Below, in pieces: positions 17,461-26,430 of a stretch of 64,000 nucleotides of DNA. The translations under genes and the position numbers were made by a program. Each line of letters starts with the position of its first letter. Positions within the stretch are counted from its first letter, which is position 1. The notes under the pieces are model-generated. The model did no database searches, had not been told where the DNA came from, and saw only the letters and a program-made list of their open reading frames with translations. Origin of the DNA: Sinorhizobium medicae (GTDB taxonomy: Bacteria > Pseudomonadota > Alphaproteobacteria > Rhizobiales > Rhizobiaceae); contig NZ_VITA01000004.1 of NCBI RefSeq assembly GCF_007827695.1, forward strand, positions 124,001-188,000, read 5' to 3'.

Positions 17461-18387
17461 ATGCCCATCAAGATACCCGATACGCTGCCCGCCTTCGAAA
17501 CCCTCGTACACGAGGGCGTGCGGCTGATGACCGAAACAGAGGCGATCCGCCAGGACATCCGGCCGCTGCAGATCGGGCTCTTGAACCTCATGCCGAACAA
17601 GATCAAGACCGAGGTCCAGATGGCGCGGCTGATCGGCGCCACGCCGCTGCAGGTCGAACTGACGCTGGTGCGTGTCAACGGCCACCGGCCGAAAAATACG
17701 CCCGAAGAACATCTGCTCGCCTTCTACGAGACCTTTGAAGAAGTCGAGGCCCGCAAGTTCGACGGCTTCATCATCACCGGCGCGCCCGTCGAGACGCTCG
17801 AATATGAAGAGGTCACCTACTGGAAGGAACTGCAGCGGATCTTCGACTGGACGACGACCAACGTGCATTCGACGCTGAACGTCTGCTGGGGCGCGATGGC
17901 TGCCATTTACCATTTTCACGGCATTCCGAAATATCCGCTGAAGGAGAAGGCATTCGGCGTCTACCGCCACCAGAACCTCAAGCCCTCCTCGGTCTATCTG
18001 AACGGCTTCTCCGACGATTTCGCCGTGCCCGTTTCGCGCTGGACCGAAGTGCGCCGCGCCGATATAGATCGGGTGCCGGATCTCGAAATCCTGATGGAAT
18101 CCAAGGAGATGGGCGTCTGCCTCGTGCACGAGAAGAAAGGCAACCGGCTTTATATGTTCAACCACGTCGAATATGATTCAACGTCGCTGTCAGAGGAATA
18201 TTTCCGCGACGTCGATGCCGGCGTGCCGATCAAGCTGCCGCACGACTATTTCCCGCACAACGACTCCGCCCTTCCCCCGCAGAACCGCTGGCGCAGCCAC
18301 GCACATCTCTTCTTCGGCAATTGGATCAACGAGATCTACCAGACGACGCCCTACGAACCGGCGAAAATCGGAGCCGGAGCGTATTGA
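17461..18387 (+). CDS. metA: Homoserine O-acyltransferase MetA (predicted O-acetyltransferase)
   Basis: The protein has 308 residues from ATG 17461 ([12 protein letters not shown]). Catalytic residues fall at family positions: Cys142 in NVCWGAM, His235 and Glu237 in FNHVEYD. Residue 111 is Glu ([11 protein letters not shown]). In the MetA family Glu111 is associated with acetyl-CoA and Gly111 with succinyl-CoA, so I predict homoserine O-acetyltransferase despite the usual succinyltransferase label. It makes the activated homoserine for methionine synthesis. The SAM-II riboswitch upstream supports the pathway assignment. Confidence 0.96.
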   Translation: MPIKIPDTLPAFETLVHEGVRLMTETEAIRQDIRPLQIGLLNLMPNKIKTEVQMARLIGATPLQVELTLVRVNGHRPKNTPEEHLLAFYETFEEVEARKFDGFIITGAPVETLEYEEVTYWKELQRIFDWTTTNVHSTLNVCWGAMAAIYHFHGIPKYPLKEKAFGVYRHQNLKPSSVYLNGFSDDFAVPVSRWTEVRRADIDRVPDLEILMESKEMGVCLVHEKKGNRLYMFNHVEYDSTSLSEEYFRDVDAGVPIKLPHDYFPHNDSALPPQNRWRSHAHLFFGNWINEIYQTTPYEPAKIGAGAY

Positions 18388-18469
18388 AGCGGAAAAGTAT
18401 GACTTTATAGTTGCCGCACCGCCGGAAATGCCGCAGGTTGGCGCCCGATTGCGGAAATGGGGAGACAAA

Positions 18470-19486
18470 ATGACGACCGACATGGAAATCTTCGGCCATC
18501 TGGCCTCAGGCGAGCCCGTCCACCGGGTGACCCTCAAGGGCGGCGGTCTGACGGCGTCGGTAATCACCTGGGGCTCGGTCATCCAGGATCTGCGGCTCGA
18601 CGGACATGCGCCGCCGCTGGTGCTCGGCTTCGAGGATTTCCCAAGCTATCCAGCCCATTCCTCCTATTTCGGCGCCACGCCCGGCCGCAACGCCAACCGC
18701 ATCGGCGACGGCCGTTTCTCGCTCGACGGCAGGGCCTATCAGCTCGAACGCAACGAGAAGGGCGTCACGCATCTACATGGGGGCAGTGACAATATCGCCA
18801 GGCGCAACTGGACGATCGTCGGACGGGACGAAGACAGTGTGACGCTCAAAATCACCGATCCGGACGGCCGTGCCGGCTATCCCGGCAATTGCACGATCAC
18901 CTGCACATATCGGCTGAAGCCCGGCGGTACGCTCAACGTCGTCTACGAAACCGAGACCGACGCGCCGACGCTCGCCAATGTCTGCCAGCACAGCTATTTC
19001 AACCTCGATGGCGGATCGGACGCGTTCGGCCACGATATCATGATCGCGGCGGACCACTTCCTGCCTACCGACGAGCGGCAGATTCCAACGGGAGAGATCC
19101 GCCCCGTCGACGGCACCGCCTTCGACCTGCGCGAAATGACCTCGCTCAAGCGACAACTGGACGGCGACAGGATAGGCTACGATCACAATTTCTGCCTCTC
19201 CCCGGAACGGATGCAGAAGCGATCCGTCGCGCTGGTACGCAGCATCAATTCGGGCGTGTCGCTGGAAGTTCTGACGACGGAGTCCGGCGTCCAGCTCTAT
19301 ACCGGAGAAAAACTCGACGTAGCCGTTCCCGGCCTCGAAGGCCGCCGCTACGGCGCCTTTGCAGGCTTCTGTCTCGAAACACAGATCTGGCCCGATGCGG
19401 TCAATCACGAAGGTTTTCCTAACGCAATTCTGCGGCCGGGCGAAACGCTTCGGCAGGAGACGGACTACGTCTTCACCAGGAATTGA
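18470..19486 (+). CDS. galM: Aldose 1-epimerase (galactose mutarotase)
   Basis: I start at ATG 18470 (MTTDMEIFGHLASG) after GGGGAG, giving 338 residues; the open frame further upstream overlaps metA. Signatures are HSSYFGATPGRNANRI, HLHGGSDNI, CQHSYFNLDGG (catalytic His), YDHNFCL and LYTGEKLDV with the late Glu (GFCLETQIWPDAVNH). It interconverts alpha and beta anomers of aldohexoses. The 82-base gap after metA and lack of shared theme suggest it is not part of the methionine regulon. Confidence 0.93.
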   Translation: MTTDMEIFGHLASGEPVHRVTLKGGGLTASVITWGSVIQDLRLDGHAPPLVLGFEDFPSYPAHSSYFGATPGRNANRIGDGRFSLDGRAYQLERNEKGVTHLHGGSDNIARRNWTIVGRDEDSVTLKITDPDGRAGYPGNCTITCTYRLKPGGTLNVVYETETDAPTLANVCQHSYFNLDGGSDAFGHDIMIAADHFLPTDERQIPTGEIRPVDGTAFDLREMTSLKRQLDGDRIGYDHNFCLSPERMQKRSVALVRSINSGVSLEVLTTESGVQLYTGEKLDVAVPGLEGRRYGAFAGFCLETQIWPDAVNHEGFPNAILRPGETLRQETDYVFTRN

Positions 19487-19573
19487 GGGCTGAGTAAGGG
19501 CAGGGACGAGCGCGCGCCCTGCCGCCGACTTTCGTTTTTGGCCGCTGACGAGGCCCGCATACGAGCTTCGGGG

Positions 19574-19628
19574 TTGACAAGCATCGGGTGTGTTACGTTA
19601 TTACATTGCAAGGTTACGTAATAACATT
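19574..19628 (+). promoter_or_regulatory. Promoter with two direct Zur-like boxes
   Basis: TTGACA at 19574-19579 lies 18 bases before TTATTA at 19598-19603. Two near-identical 16-mers, GTTACGTTATTACATT (19592-19607) and GTTACGTAATAACATT (19613-19628), sit 21 bases apart, two helical turns, and cover the -10 region and start point. Each resembles the alphaproteobacterial Zur operator (GTTATrnnATAAC type). The downstream gene is a COG0523 GTPase, a class often Zur-controlled. Confidence 0.65.
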
Positions 19629-19678
19629 ATGGCCGGCCGGCGTATCCATCCGGCGACCATGCAGCCTCGAGGTTCGCC

Positions 19679-20668
19679 TTGCCAGACCAGATCGCCCCCA
19701 CCCCCGTTACAGTTCTCACCGGCTATCTCGGAGCTGGAAAGACAACACTCCTCAACCGCATCCTTTCTGAGCCGCATGGCAGGAAATTCGCCGTGATCGT
19801 CAACGAATTCGGCGAGGTCGGCATCGACAACGACCTGATCGTCGATGCCGACGAGGAAGTGTTCGAAATGAACAATGGCTGCATCTGCTGCACGGTGCGC
19901 GGCGACCTGATCCGCATCATCGAGGCGCTGATGAGCAGACGCGATCGTTTCGACGGCATCCTGATCGAGACCACGGGTCTCGCCGATCCGGCTCCGGTCG
20001 CCCAGACTTTCTTCGTCGACGAGGACGTTCGCTCCAAGACACGGCTCGATTCCATCGTCACCGTCGTCGATGCGAAGCATCTTCTCGGCGAAATCGACCG
20101 CGCGCACGAGGCGCAGGAGCAATTGGCTTTCGCAGACACGGTCATCCTCAACAAGACCGATCTCGTATCGGCCGAGGGCGTCAAGGCCGTGGAGGATCGC
20201 ATCCGCCGGATCAATCCCACGGCCGGCATTCTCAGGACTGAACGCTGCGATCTCGATATTACCAGTCTGCTGGATCGCAAGGCCTTCGACCTCGACCGCA
20301 TTCTCGAAATCGAGCCCGACTTCCTGGAAGAAGAGCACGCTCACGAGCATGACGATCATGTCACCAGCTTTTCACTGGTCGAACGTCGACCCGTCGACCC
20401 TGACAAGTTCTTCCGCTGGATCCAGACAACCGCTCGGACCTTCGGCATGGACATGCTGCGGATGAAGGGCATCATCGCCCTTGCCGGCGATCCCCACCGC
20501 TATGTCGTCCAAGGCGTGCATATGCTGGTGGAAGGCGATCACCAGCGTCCCTGGACAGATGGGGAGGAGCGTGTCTCGCGCCTTGTCTTCATCGGCCGCA
20601 ACCTCCCAAGGGACGTAATCTCCGGAGGCTTCGCTTCATGCTGCGCAACCCCGCCTGCCGGCGGATAG
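19679..20668 (+). CDS. CobW/COG0523-family GTP-binding metallochaperone
   Basis: The protein has 329 residues from TTG 19679, with GAGG six bases upstream. The G domain has Walker A GYLGAGKTT, the metal motif CICC (NNGCICCTVRGDL), ETTGLADP, and the NKTD base-recognition motif. A His/Glu-rich loop (EEHAHEHDDH) and a CobW C-terminal domain follow. The family loads or chaperones metal ions using GTP. The absence of cobalamin genes nearby and the Zur-like boxes favour a zinc role over cobalt; that is inference. Confidence 0.92.
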   Translation: MPDQIAPTPVTVLTGYLGAGKTTLLNRILSEPHGRKFAVIVNEFGEVGIDNDLIVDADEEVFEMNNGCICCTVRGDLIRIIEALMSRRDRFDGILIETTGLADPAPVAQTFFVDEDVRSKTRLDSIVTVVDAKHLLGEIDRAHEAQEQLAFADTVILNKTDLVSAEGVKAVEDRIRRINPTAGILRTERCDLDITSLLDRKAFDLDRILEIEPDFLEEEHAHEHDDHVTSFSLVERRPVDPDKFFRWIQTTARTFGMDMLRMKGIIALAGDPHRYVVQGVHMLVEGDHQRPWTDGEERVSRLVFIGRNLPRDVISGGFASCCATPPAGG

Positions 20669-20730
20669 TGGAGAGTTCCCGGGCAGTGCGATGGCCGAAA
20701 CCGTGCAGCGGTTCGGGCCACGCGACTTGA

Positions 20731-21486
20731 TCAGCTCAGCACGATGCCGCCGTCCACATTCAGCGTCTGGCCGGTCACGAAAGCCGCATCATCGGAAGCA
20801 AAGAAGGCAACCGCACCGACGACATCCTCGGGATCGCCGATGCGACGCATGGCGGTTTTGTCCTGCCAGCTCTTCTTCACAGCCGGATCGTCGAGATTGA
20901 CGCGCCCCATATCCGTGAGAATGATCCCGGGGCACACGCAGTTGGCAGTGATCCCGTCAACGCCCACTTCCTGTGCCAGAACGCGCGTGAAACCCATCAC
21001 TGCAGCCTTCGACGCGGAATAATGGGCCTGTTCGGGTGCACCATGCTTGCCGCCGATCGAGGCGATGTTGACGATGCGTCCATATCTGCGCGCTTTCATC
21101 ATCGGCAGAACGGCCTGGACGACCAGGAAGGTTCCCTTGGCGTTCACATCCATGACACTGTCCCAGTGTTCTTCGTCGAGGCCTTCGACATCACCTGAAA
21201 TCAGTATTCCGGCATTGTTGACCACCGCATCGAGATGGCCGAAGGCATCACCGACGGCTTTTGCCATTGCCCTCACCTCGGCCTTGCTGCTGACATCGGC
21301 GCAAACGGTTATGACGCGCCGCCCGAGCTCTTCTATCTCCGTCGCCACACCGGCGAGAACATCCTTCTGCCGCTCAATATCGTTGATGGCGACGTCATAG
21401 CCGCGCTCGGCGAGACCGATGGCGATAGCACGGCCGATGCCGCGGCTTGCGCCGGTTACGAGCGCGGTACGGTTGGAAGCAGTCAT
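20731..21486 (-). CDS. SDR family oxidoreductase (last gene of the catabolic operon)
   Basis: The protein has 251 residues from ATG 21486 (MTASNRTALVTGASRG), with GGAGG five bases upstream. It is a classical SDR: TGASRGIG at 11-18, NNAG, NIASIGG and YSASK carrying the catalytic Ser, Tyr and Lys. Asp in NDIERQ after beta-2 suggests NAD preference. It resembles 3-oxoacyl-ACP reductase-like sugar and polyol dehydrogenases. Being at the end of a sugar-type ABC/kinase operon, it probably oxidises a polyol or hydroxy sugar. Confidence 0.88.
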   Translation of the reverse strand: MTASNRTALVTGASRGIGRAIAIGLAERGYDVAINDIERQKDVLAGVATEIEELGRRVITVCADVSSKAEVRAMAKAVGDAFGHLDAVVNNAGILISGDVEGLDEEHWDSVMDVNAKGTFLVVQAVLPMMKARRYGRIVNIASIGGKHGAPEQAHYSASKAAVMGFTRVLAQEVGVDGITANCVCPGIILTDMGRVNLDDPAVKKSWQDKTAMRRIGDPEDVVGAVAFFASDDAAFVTGQTLNVDGGIVLS

Positions 21487-21499
21487 TGGGTCCTCCATT

Positions 21500-22270
21500 C
21501 TAAAGAGCGGTATAGCCGCCATCGATCGTCAACACCGTACCGGTGATATAGCTCGAAGCGTCGGCGGCAAGAAAAAGGACGGCATTGGCGATCTCGCGCG
21601 GCTCGCCCAGACGTCCCATAGGTGTCATTTGCATCCAGGTGCCAAACCATTCGGGATTGCTGCGGCCGCGCAACGTCAGTTCGGTACCGACATAGCCGGG
21701 AGCGACGGCGTTTACGCGGACACCACTCTTCGCCCATTCTACGGCAAGCGATTTCGTCAGCAGGTTCACGCCGGCCTTGGCGGCATTGTAGGAAACCTGG
21801 GGCTGCGGATAGACGGTCACTTCGCCGCAGATGGATGAAATATTGACCATCGAGCCACGCCCGGCTGCGACCATGCGCCTGCCGAAAGCCTGCGCACAAT
21901 GGAAAATGCCCCCGAGATCGATGTCGATCACCGTTTTCCAGTCATCCAGGCTCATCTCCAAAGCAGGCGCGTTACGAACGATGCCGGCATTGTTGACCAG
22001 AACGTCAACAGGGCCATACTCGTCATAGATGGTGTCCACGGCCCGAGCGACAGCTCCCGGATCGGTGACGTCCAGAGAAATGAAAGCGCCTTTACCTCCG
22101 GCCGCCTCGATGGACGCTACCGCCATATTACCCTCCGCTTCTTCGCGGTCGGCGACGACCACATGCGCACCGGCCACAGCCAGCCGTTCGGCGATCGCCC
22201 GGCCGATGCCCCGGGCAGCGCCCGTTACGACCGCACGCCTGCCGTCCAGCCTGAAGTCAGCGTCACTCAT
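21500..22270 (-). CDS. SDR family oxidoreductase
   Basis: The protein has 256 residues. The TGAARGIG cofactor loop, ADREEAEG after beta-2 (an Asp favouring NAD), NNAGIV, NISSICG and YNAAK are visible. The C-terminal VLTIDGGYTAL is typical of polyol/sugar SDRs. It overlaps the kinase stop by four bases and is followed 13 bases later by a second SDR. Two different SDRs in one operon suggest two successive or alternative oxidation steps on the imported compound. Confidence 0.88.
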   Translation of the reverse strand: MSDADFRLDGRRAVVTGAARGIGRAIAERLAVAGAHVVVADREEAEGNMAVASIEAAGGKGAFISLDVTDPGAVARAVDTIYDEYGPVDVLVNNAGIVRNAPALEMSLDDWKTVIDIDLGGIFHCAQAFGRRMVAAGRGSMVNISSICGEVTVYPQPQVSYNAAKAGVNLLTKSLAVEWAKSGVRVNAVAPGYVGTELTLRGRSNPEWFGTWMQMTPMGRLGEPREIANAVLFLAADASSYITGTVLTIDGGYTAL

Positions 22271-23775
22271 CTTGGTTCACCTCCCCGATCCCGAAGCGAC
22301 TTCAGTGCAGGATAGAGCGCGCGGTACTGCTGATAGATCCCGTCGTAGAGCGCTGCCTCACGCGGGCGGGGCTCGATACGCTTACCCGGCCGCACCATCG
22401 CTGAAATGCCCTCGTCGATGCTGGCGAAATAGCCGGCGCCATGCGCGGCAAGAACCGCGGCACCTACGGACGGCGCATCGCGGGAGGCCGGCACGCACAC
22501 CGGAAGACCGGCGGTATCGGCATGAATCTGAAGCCAGAGCTCGGATGCGCCAGCACCTCCGCCAACTGTGATTTCGCTGCCGCGATAGCCTGCTTCCGCC
22601 ATGGCATCGAGAATTGCGCGCGTCCCGAAGCCTATGCCCTCCATGATGGCGCGAAAGATATGATGCGGCTCGTGGGCCAGTGTCAGACCGACGATCGCGC
22701 CGCGCGAGAGCGCATCGGTGTAGGGAGTTCGGTTCCCCTGGAAATGGTCCTGTACCAGAAGCCCGTCGCAACCGGGCTCGAGCGCGGCCGCCTTGCGGTT
22801 CAGTTCGTCGAGATCCATCGTCCCGTTCATCAGCCGGCCGAGCCAGGCGATGATCGATCCGGTGGAAGTCTGGCCCCCTTCGACGATGTAGCGGTTCGGA
22901 TAAACGCAGTCACGATAAGTGCCCCAAACACCCGGTGCATGAACGGCGGATTCCGTGACGCCGAACTGAAGATGCGACGAGCCGGTGATCAACGCGAGCT
23001 GCCCGGGTTTGGCGACGCCCAGCCCGATCATGCCGATCAGGGCATCCGCGCCGCCTTGGACCAGCTTGACCCTGGTGGAGAGACCGAGTTCCTGTGCGGC
23101 AGCCGGCGATAGGGTACCTACGACTTCACCTGGGGCGACGACTCGCTGGGGCCATTTGTCGAGCAGCGCCGAAAGTCCGAGCTTCTCTACGAGCGTCCTG
23201 GCCCAGCCGCCGCGATCGGTCTGGTAGTGCCATCGTAGCGTCACGTTGTTGAGGCTCGCCGCACGCTCCCCGGTGAGCCTCAAGGTCATGAAGTCCTGGT
23301 ATTCGCAGATCGTGTGTGCTTCTTCGAATATCTCGGGTTCGTTGCGGGCGATCCACAATGCCTTCGGGATCATCCATTCCGCTGACACCGGTCCACGACC
23401 GGCCCCGTTTGAAATGAGGGCTTCGTCGCCGGTTGCGAGAACCGCGTCCGCTTCATCGCTGGCGCGCACATCCATCCAGATGATCGCCGGCCTGAGCGCC
23501 TTGCCCTCACGGTCGAGCGCGACCACTGTGCAACTCGTCGTCGCAAGCGTGATCGCCTCGATTGCAGCCGGTTCCACGTCTGCCTCCGAGATCGTCCGGC
23601 GCGATGCTTCGACGAAGGCTCTCCACCAATCCTCCGGGTTCTGTTCGGCGCGCGCGCCGGCCGAAAACCTCGTCTCGTAAGGGACGGCAGCGCTCCCGAG
23701 GCAGTTGCCGGTGAGATCGTAAAGGCGTGCCCGAAGACTTTCGGTGCCGCCATCCGCGGTCAGAAAATAGCCCAT
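22267..23775 (-). CDS. FGGY-family carbohydrate kinase
   Basis: The protein has 502 residues. The N-terminal ATPase-fold signature DGGTESLRARLYD, IIWMDVRASDEA near residue 97, YQDFMTLRLTGE, the Gly-rich LITGSSHLQFG and the C-terminal TVGGGAGASELWLQIHADTAGLPV place it in the FGGY kinases (ribulokinase, xylulokinase and relatives). It has GGT in place of the usual GTxS start and so belongs to a less characterised subgroup. It likely phosphorylates a ketose or oxidised polyol. LsrK, which phosphorylates the AI-2 precursor, is in the same superfamily, but nothing here shows that specificity. Confidence 0.9.
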   Translation of the reverse strand: MGYFLTADGGTESLRARLYDLTGNCLGSAAVPYETRFSAGARAEQNPEDWWRAFVEASRRTISEADVEPAAIEAITLATTSCTVVALDREGKALRPAIIWMDVRASDEADAVLATGDEALISNGAGRGPVSAEWMIPKALWIARNEPEIFEEAHTICEYQDFMTLRLTGERAASLNNVTLRWHYQTDRGGWARTLVEKLGLSALLDKWPQRVVAPGEVVGTLSPAAAQELGLSTRVKLVQGGADALIGMIGLGVAKPGQLALITGSSHLQFGVTESAVHAPGVWGTYRDCVYPNRYIVEGGQTSTGSIIAWLGRLMNGTMDLDELNRKAAALEPGCDGLLVQDHFQGNRTPYTDALSRGAIVGLTLAHEPHHIFRAIMEGIGFGTRAILDAMAEAGYRGSEITVGGGAGASELWLQIHADTAGLPVCVPASRDAPSVGAAVLAAHGAGYFASIDEGISAMVRPGKRIEPRPREAALYDGIYQQYRALYPALKSLRDRGGEPR

Positions 23776-23810
23776 TCCATCCTCCTCCTCCGCCCCTGCG
23801 GGATGGCTCC

Positions 23811-24146
23811 CTATTGCAGTGCGCGCATGATTTCCAATGCCTTTGCGCCATACATGACCGCCGGACCGCCGCTCATCTCCACCGCGACCTCGAGGGCCTC
23901 GACCAGTTCCGCCTCCTTGGCACCGTGCTTAAGTGCGGCATCCACATGGTAAAGAATGCAATCTTCGCATCCTTTCGATACGGCGATTGCTACCGCCATC
24001 AACTCTTTCTGCGTCGAAGTGAAGCTGCCTGACGCGGCCGCGACCTTGCTGACCCGTGCAAAGCCACCGAAGAGCTCTGGGCTGGCTTTGGCCAGCGCAG
24101 CGATCCGGCGTTGCGCATCCTTCAGTTTTTCCGAAACTTCGCTCAC
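23811..24146 (-). CDS. Carboxymuconolactone decarboxylase/AhpD-like protein
   Basis: The start GTG 24146 (MSEVSEKLKDAQRR) has GGAG seven bases upstream and overlaps the acoC-like stop by four bases; the product has 111 residues. GCEDCILYHVDAALKHGA holds the CxxC...H motif of AhpD-type thiol peroxidase partners. In some systems AhpD couples a lipoyl-bearing E2 to peroxide reduction. A lipoyl E2 is encoded immediately upstream, so a thiol-redox role with that complex is plausible but unproven. Confidence 0.85.
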   Translation of the reverse strand: MSEVSEKLKDAQRRIAALAKASPELFGGFARVSKVAAASGSFTSTQKELMAVAIAVSKGCEDCILYHVDAALKHGAKEAELVEALEVAVEMSGGPAVMYGAKALEIMRALQ

Positions 24147-25456
24147 GGCTGTTCTCCCTTGGAAAGCAGGATTTCGAGGACGTCCTTCGTCTGGTCCCAT
24201 TGCGGCATATGGCCGGACCTGGACAGGAGATGGATCGCCACCTGCGGCGGCAAAGCAAGGACCTGCCGCCACGGAATGATCCTGTCTTCGAGACCGAAGA
24301 GCACCCGCACCGGCATCGATGCGACGAGCCTCTGAAGCGCCATAAGGCTGTCCACTCTCTGGCCGGACGGACCCGCCACGGCATCGGCAAGCGCCCTAAG
24401 CCTTCCTCTCGCGAGATCAGCCGCAATCGCTTCCAATGCAGCTTCTGAAAGCTCGATGCCGTTGACGGACAAGCGGCGCAGGAGATGGGCTATTTCCCCG
24501 CTCGTGCGAGCACCAGCCATGCCATGAACGAAGCCGGTGTCGATTTCGGAACCGATGCCGGCAGGGGCGATCAACGAAAGCGACCCGATCCGGCGCGGTT
24601 CCGAAGCGGCAAGCCCGAGGGCAGCTACCGCCCCAAGCGAATGCGCGACGACGTCCACCTTTTCGATGGCGAGCGCGTCAAGAAATTCGACAAGGTCGGC
24701 GGATAGGTCGGAAGGCGAGCTAGCTTCAATCTCCGTCAGTCCATGACCGGGAAGATCCGGAGCGATGACGCGCTTGCCGGCGCGTCTGAGGCCCGCGAGG
24801 ACTGCCGTCCAGGTGGTCCGGTCACCCGAAAAGCCATGAAGGAGCAGCACTGTGCCCCCGAATGCCTTGCCGCTGTCGAGGTAAGCCATGCGGCCGCGCC
24901 GAAGCGCTGCGTAGCTGGTTGCCGCAGCAGCGGGCATCCTGGATGGCACCGATTGACCGTCTGCGGCGGCCAGCACATCATGCTTCTCGATGCGGCCGCG
25001 CCGGCCAGTGCCGGCTACGGAGTTGATGTCGATGCCGCTGCGGCGCGCAAATCGGCGTGCAAGGGGCGTCGCACGGACGCGATCACCCGGGCGCTTGGGA
25101 TTATCGTCTAAAGGCGGTTCTTTCGCCGTATCTGCCGTCGCCTCGGCCTTTGTCACTGCGGCTTCGGTCTCCGGTTCCGCCGCGGAGCCATCCTCGGCGG
25201 TCCAGTCGGGACCGGAGACGATATCGACGCGCGCAAGCGGCTTGCCGACCTCGATCATGTCGCCGATCTCGACGAGAACCTCCTCTAGCCTTCCGTCCCC
25301 GAGCGCCGGGAACTCGGCGATCGTCTTGTCGGTTTCGATCTCGATGATCGGATCGCCGCGGCGGAAACTGTCGCCCGGCTTGATCAGCCAGCCGACAATC
25401 TTGCCTTCTTCCATCGTCTCGCCGAGGCGAGGCATTTTGAGGATGCGTTCGCTCAT
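24143..25456 (-). CDS. AcoC-like E2: lipoyl domain, E3-binding domain and alpha/beta hydrolase
   Basis: The protein has 437 residues in three parts. A lipoyl domain at about 3-78 has the lipoylated Lys in EIETDKTIAEF. A peripheral-subunit-binding domain is at about 128-165 (ATPLARRFARRSGID, GRRGRIEKHDV). A C-terminal alpha/beta hydrolase follows, with LLLHGFSGD, nucleophile elbow AHSLGAVAALG and late SRSGHMPQWDQ. This is the layout of acetoin-dehydrogenase E2 proteins. There is no HxxxD acyltransferase core as in PDH E2. It overlaps E1 beta by four bases. No E3 gene is present, so a housekeeping lipoamide dehydrogenase is presumably shared. Confidence 0.9.
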   Translation of the reverse strand: MSERILKMPRLGETMEEGKIVGWLIKPGDSFRRGDPIIEIETDKTIAEFPALGDGRLEEVLVEIGDMIEVGKPLARVDIVSGPDWTAEDGSAAEPETEAAVTKAEATADTAKEPPLDDNPKRPGDRVRATPLARRFARRSGIDINSVAGTGRRGRIEKHDVLAAADGQSVPSRMPAAAATSYAALRRGRMAYLDSGKAFGGTVLLLHGFSGDRTTWTAVLAGLRRAGKRVIAPDLPGHGLTEIEASSPSDLSADLVEFLDALAIEKVDVVAHSLGAVAALGLAASEPRRIGSLSLIAPAGIGSEIDTGFVHGMAGARTSGEIAHLLRRLSVNGIELSEAALEAIAADLARGRLRALADAVAGPSGQRVDSLMALQRLVASMPVRVLFGLEDRIIPWRQVLALPPQVAIHLLSRSGHMPQWDQTKDVLEILLSKGEQP

Positions 25457-26430
25457 GCCATCATTCTCGCGGCAACATCGGCAATCATCCTTGCGGAAGG
25501 CACGCTGCCGGACTCGAGTTCCTGCGAAACCGAGATCGGGATGTCTTCACCGGCCACGCGCAGGACGGGCTGTTCCAGAAAATCGAAACACTCCTCGGAG
25601 ATGCGGGCGGCAAGCTCGGCGGCAACGCCCGAGGTCATCACCCCTTCGCTCACCACCATCGCCTTGCCTACGCGCTCGACATGCTCGCGCACCGTATCGA
25701 AATCCAGGGGATTCAGCGTCCGGAGATCAATGACGGTCGCTTCGATCCCCTTCCTGGCAAGCGCGTCGGCCGCTTCCAATGCGTAAAACACCTGTCGGGA
25801 ATAGGTGACGATGACGAGATCGTCGCCTTGGCGGCGAACGGCAGCCTTGCCCCAGGGCAAAGGATCTGCGTCGAGGTCGATTTCCTCCTTGCGGGTATAA
25901 AGTGCCTTGTGCTCGATGAAGACCACCGGATCCGGTTTGGTCAGGCTCTGGCGCAGCAGATGATAGGCATCGGCGACCGTTGCCGGCATGGCGAGCCGAA
26001 GACCTGGCGTATGCATCACCCAGGCTTCGAGGCTCTGCGAATGCTGTGCGCCAGCGGAACGGCCCGTACCGCCCTGGGTTCTGAGCACCATAGGTACGCC
26101 GATCTGGCCGCCGAACATGTACCGTATCTTGGCCGCCTGGTTGGCGAGCTGATCCATGGTCATGCCCAGAAAGTCGATATACATCAGTTCTGCGACCGGG
26201 CGCAGGCCCGTCATCGCCGCACCGACAGCGGTGCCGACGATGGCCGGCTCGGAGATCGGCGTATCGATCAGTCGGTCGGCCCCATGTATCTTGATGAGAT
26301 CCTTGGTGACCCCGTATGCGCCGCCATAGCGGCCCACTTCCTCGCCGATCACGACGATGGAGCTGTCATCCGTCATCGCGTCGTCCAGCGCCTTGCGGAG
26401 CGCGTCTCTGTACGTCATCGAAGTCATCAT
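25453..26430 (-). CDS. Thiamine-dependent 2-oxoacid/acetoin dehydrogenase E1, beta subunit
   Basis: The protein has 325 residues. MTYRDALRKALDDAM, IGEEVGRYGGAYGVTKDL, DTPISEPAIVGTAVGAAM and QGGTGRSAGAQHSQSLEAW are classic E1-beta (transketolase C-like) motifs; the conserved Glu of EEVG contacts the thiamine N1'. It overlaps E1 alpha and E2 by four bases on either side. In this ABC/kinase/SDR setting the substrate is more likely an acyloin-type intermediate than pyruvate, as argued under findings. Confidence 0.92.
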   Translation of the reverse strand: MMTSMTYRDALRKALDDAMTDDSSIVVIGEEVGRYGGAYGVTKDLIKIHGADRLIDTPISEPAIVGTAVGAAMTGLRPVAELMYIDFLGMTMDQLANQAAKIRYMFGGQIGVPMVLRTQGGTGRSAGAQHSQSLEAWVMHTPGLRLAMPATVADAYHLLRQSLTKPDPVVFIEHKALYTRKEEIDLDADPLPWGKAAVRRQGDDLVIVTYSRQVFYALEAADALARKGIEATVIDLRTLNPLDFDTVREHVERVGKAMVVSEGVMTSGVAAELAARISEECFDFLEQPVLRVAGEDIPISVSQELESGSVPSARMIADVAARMMA

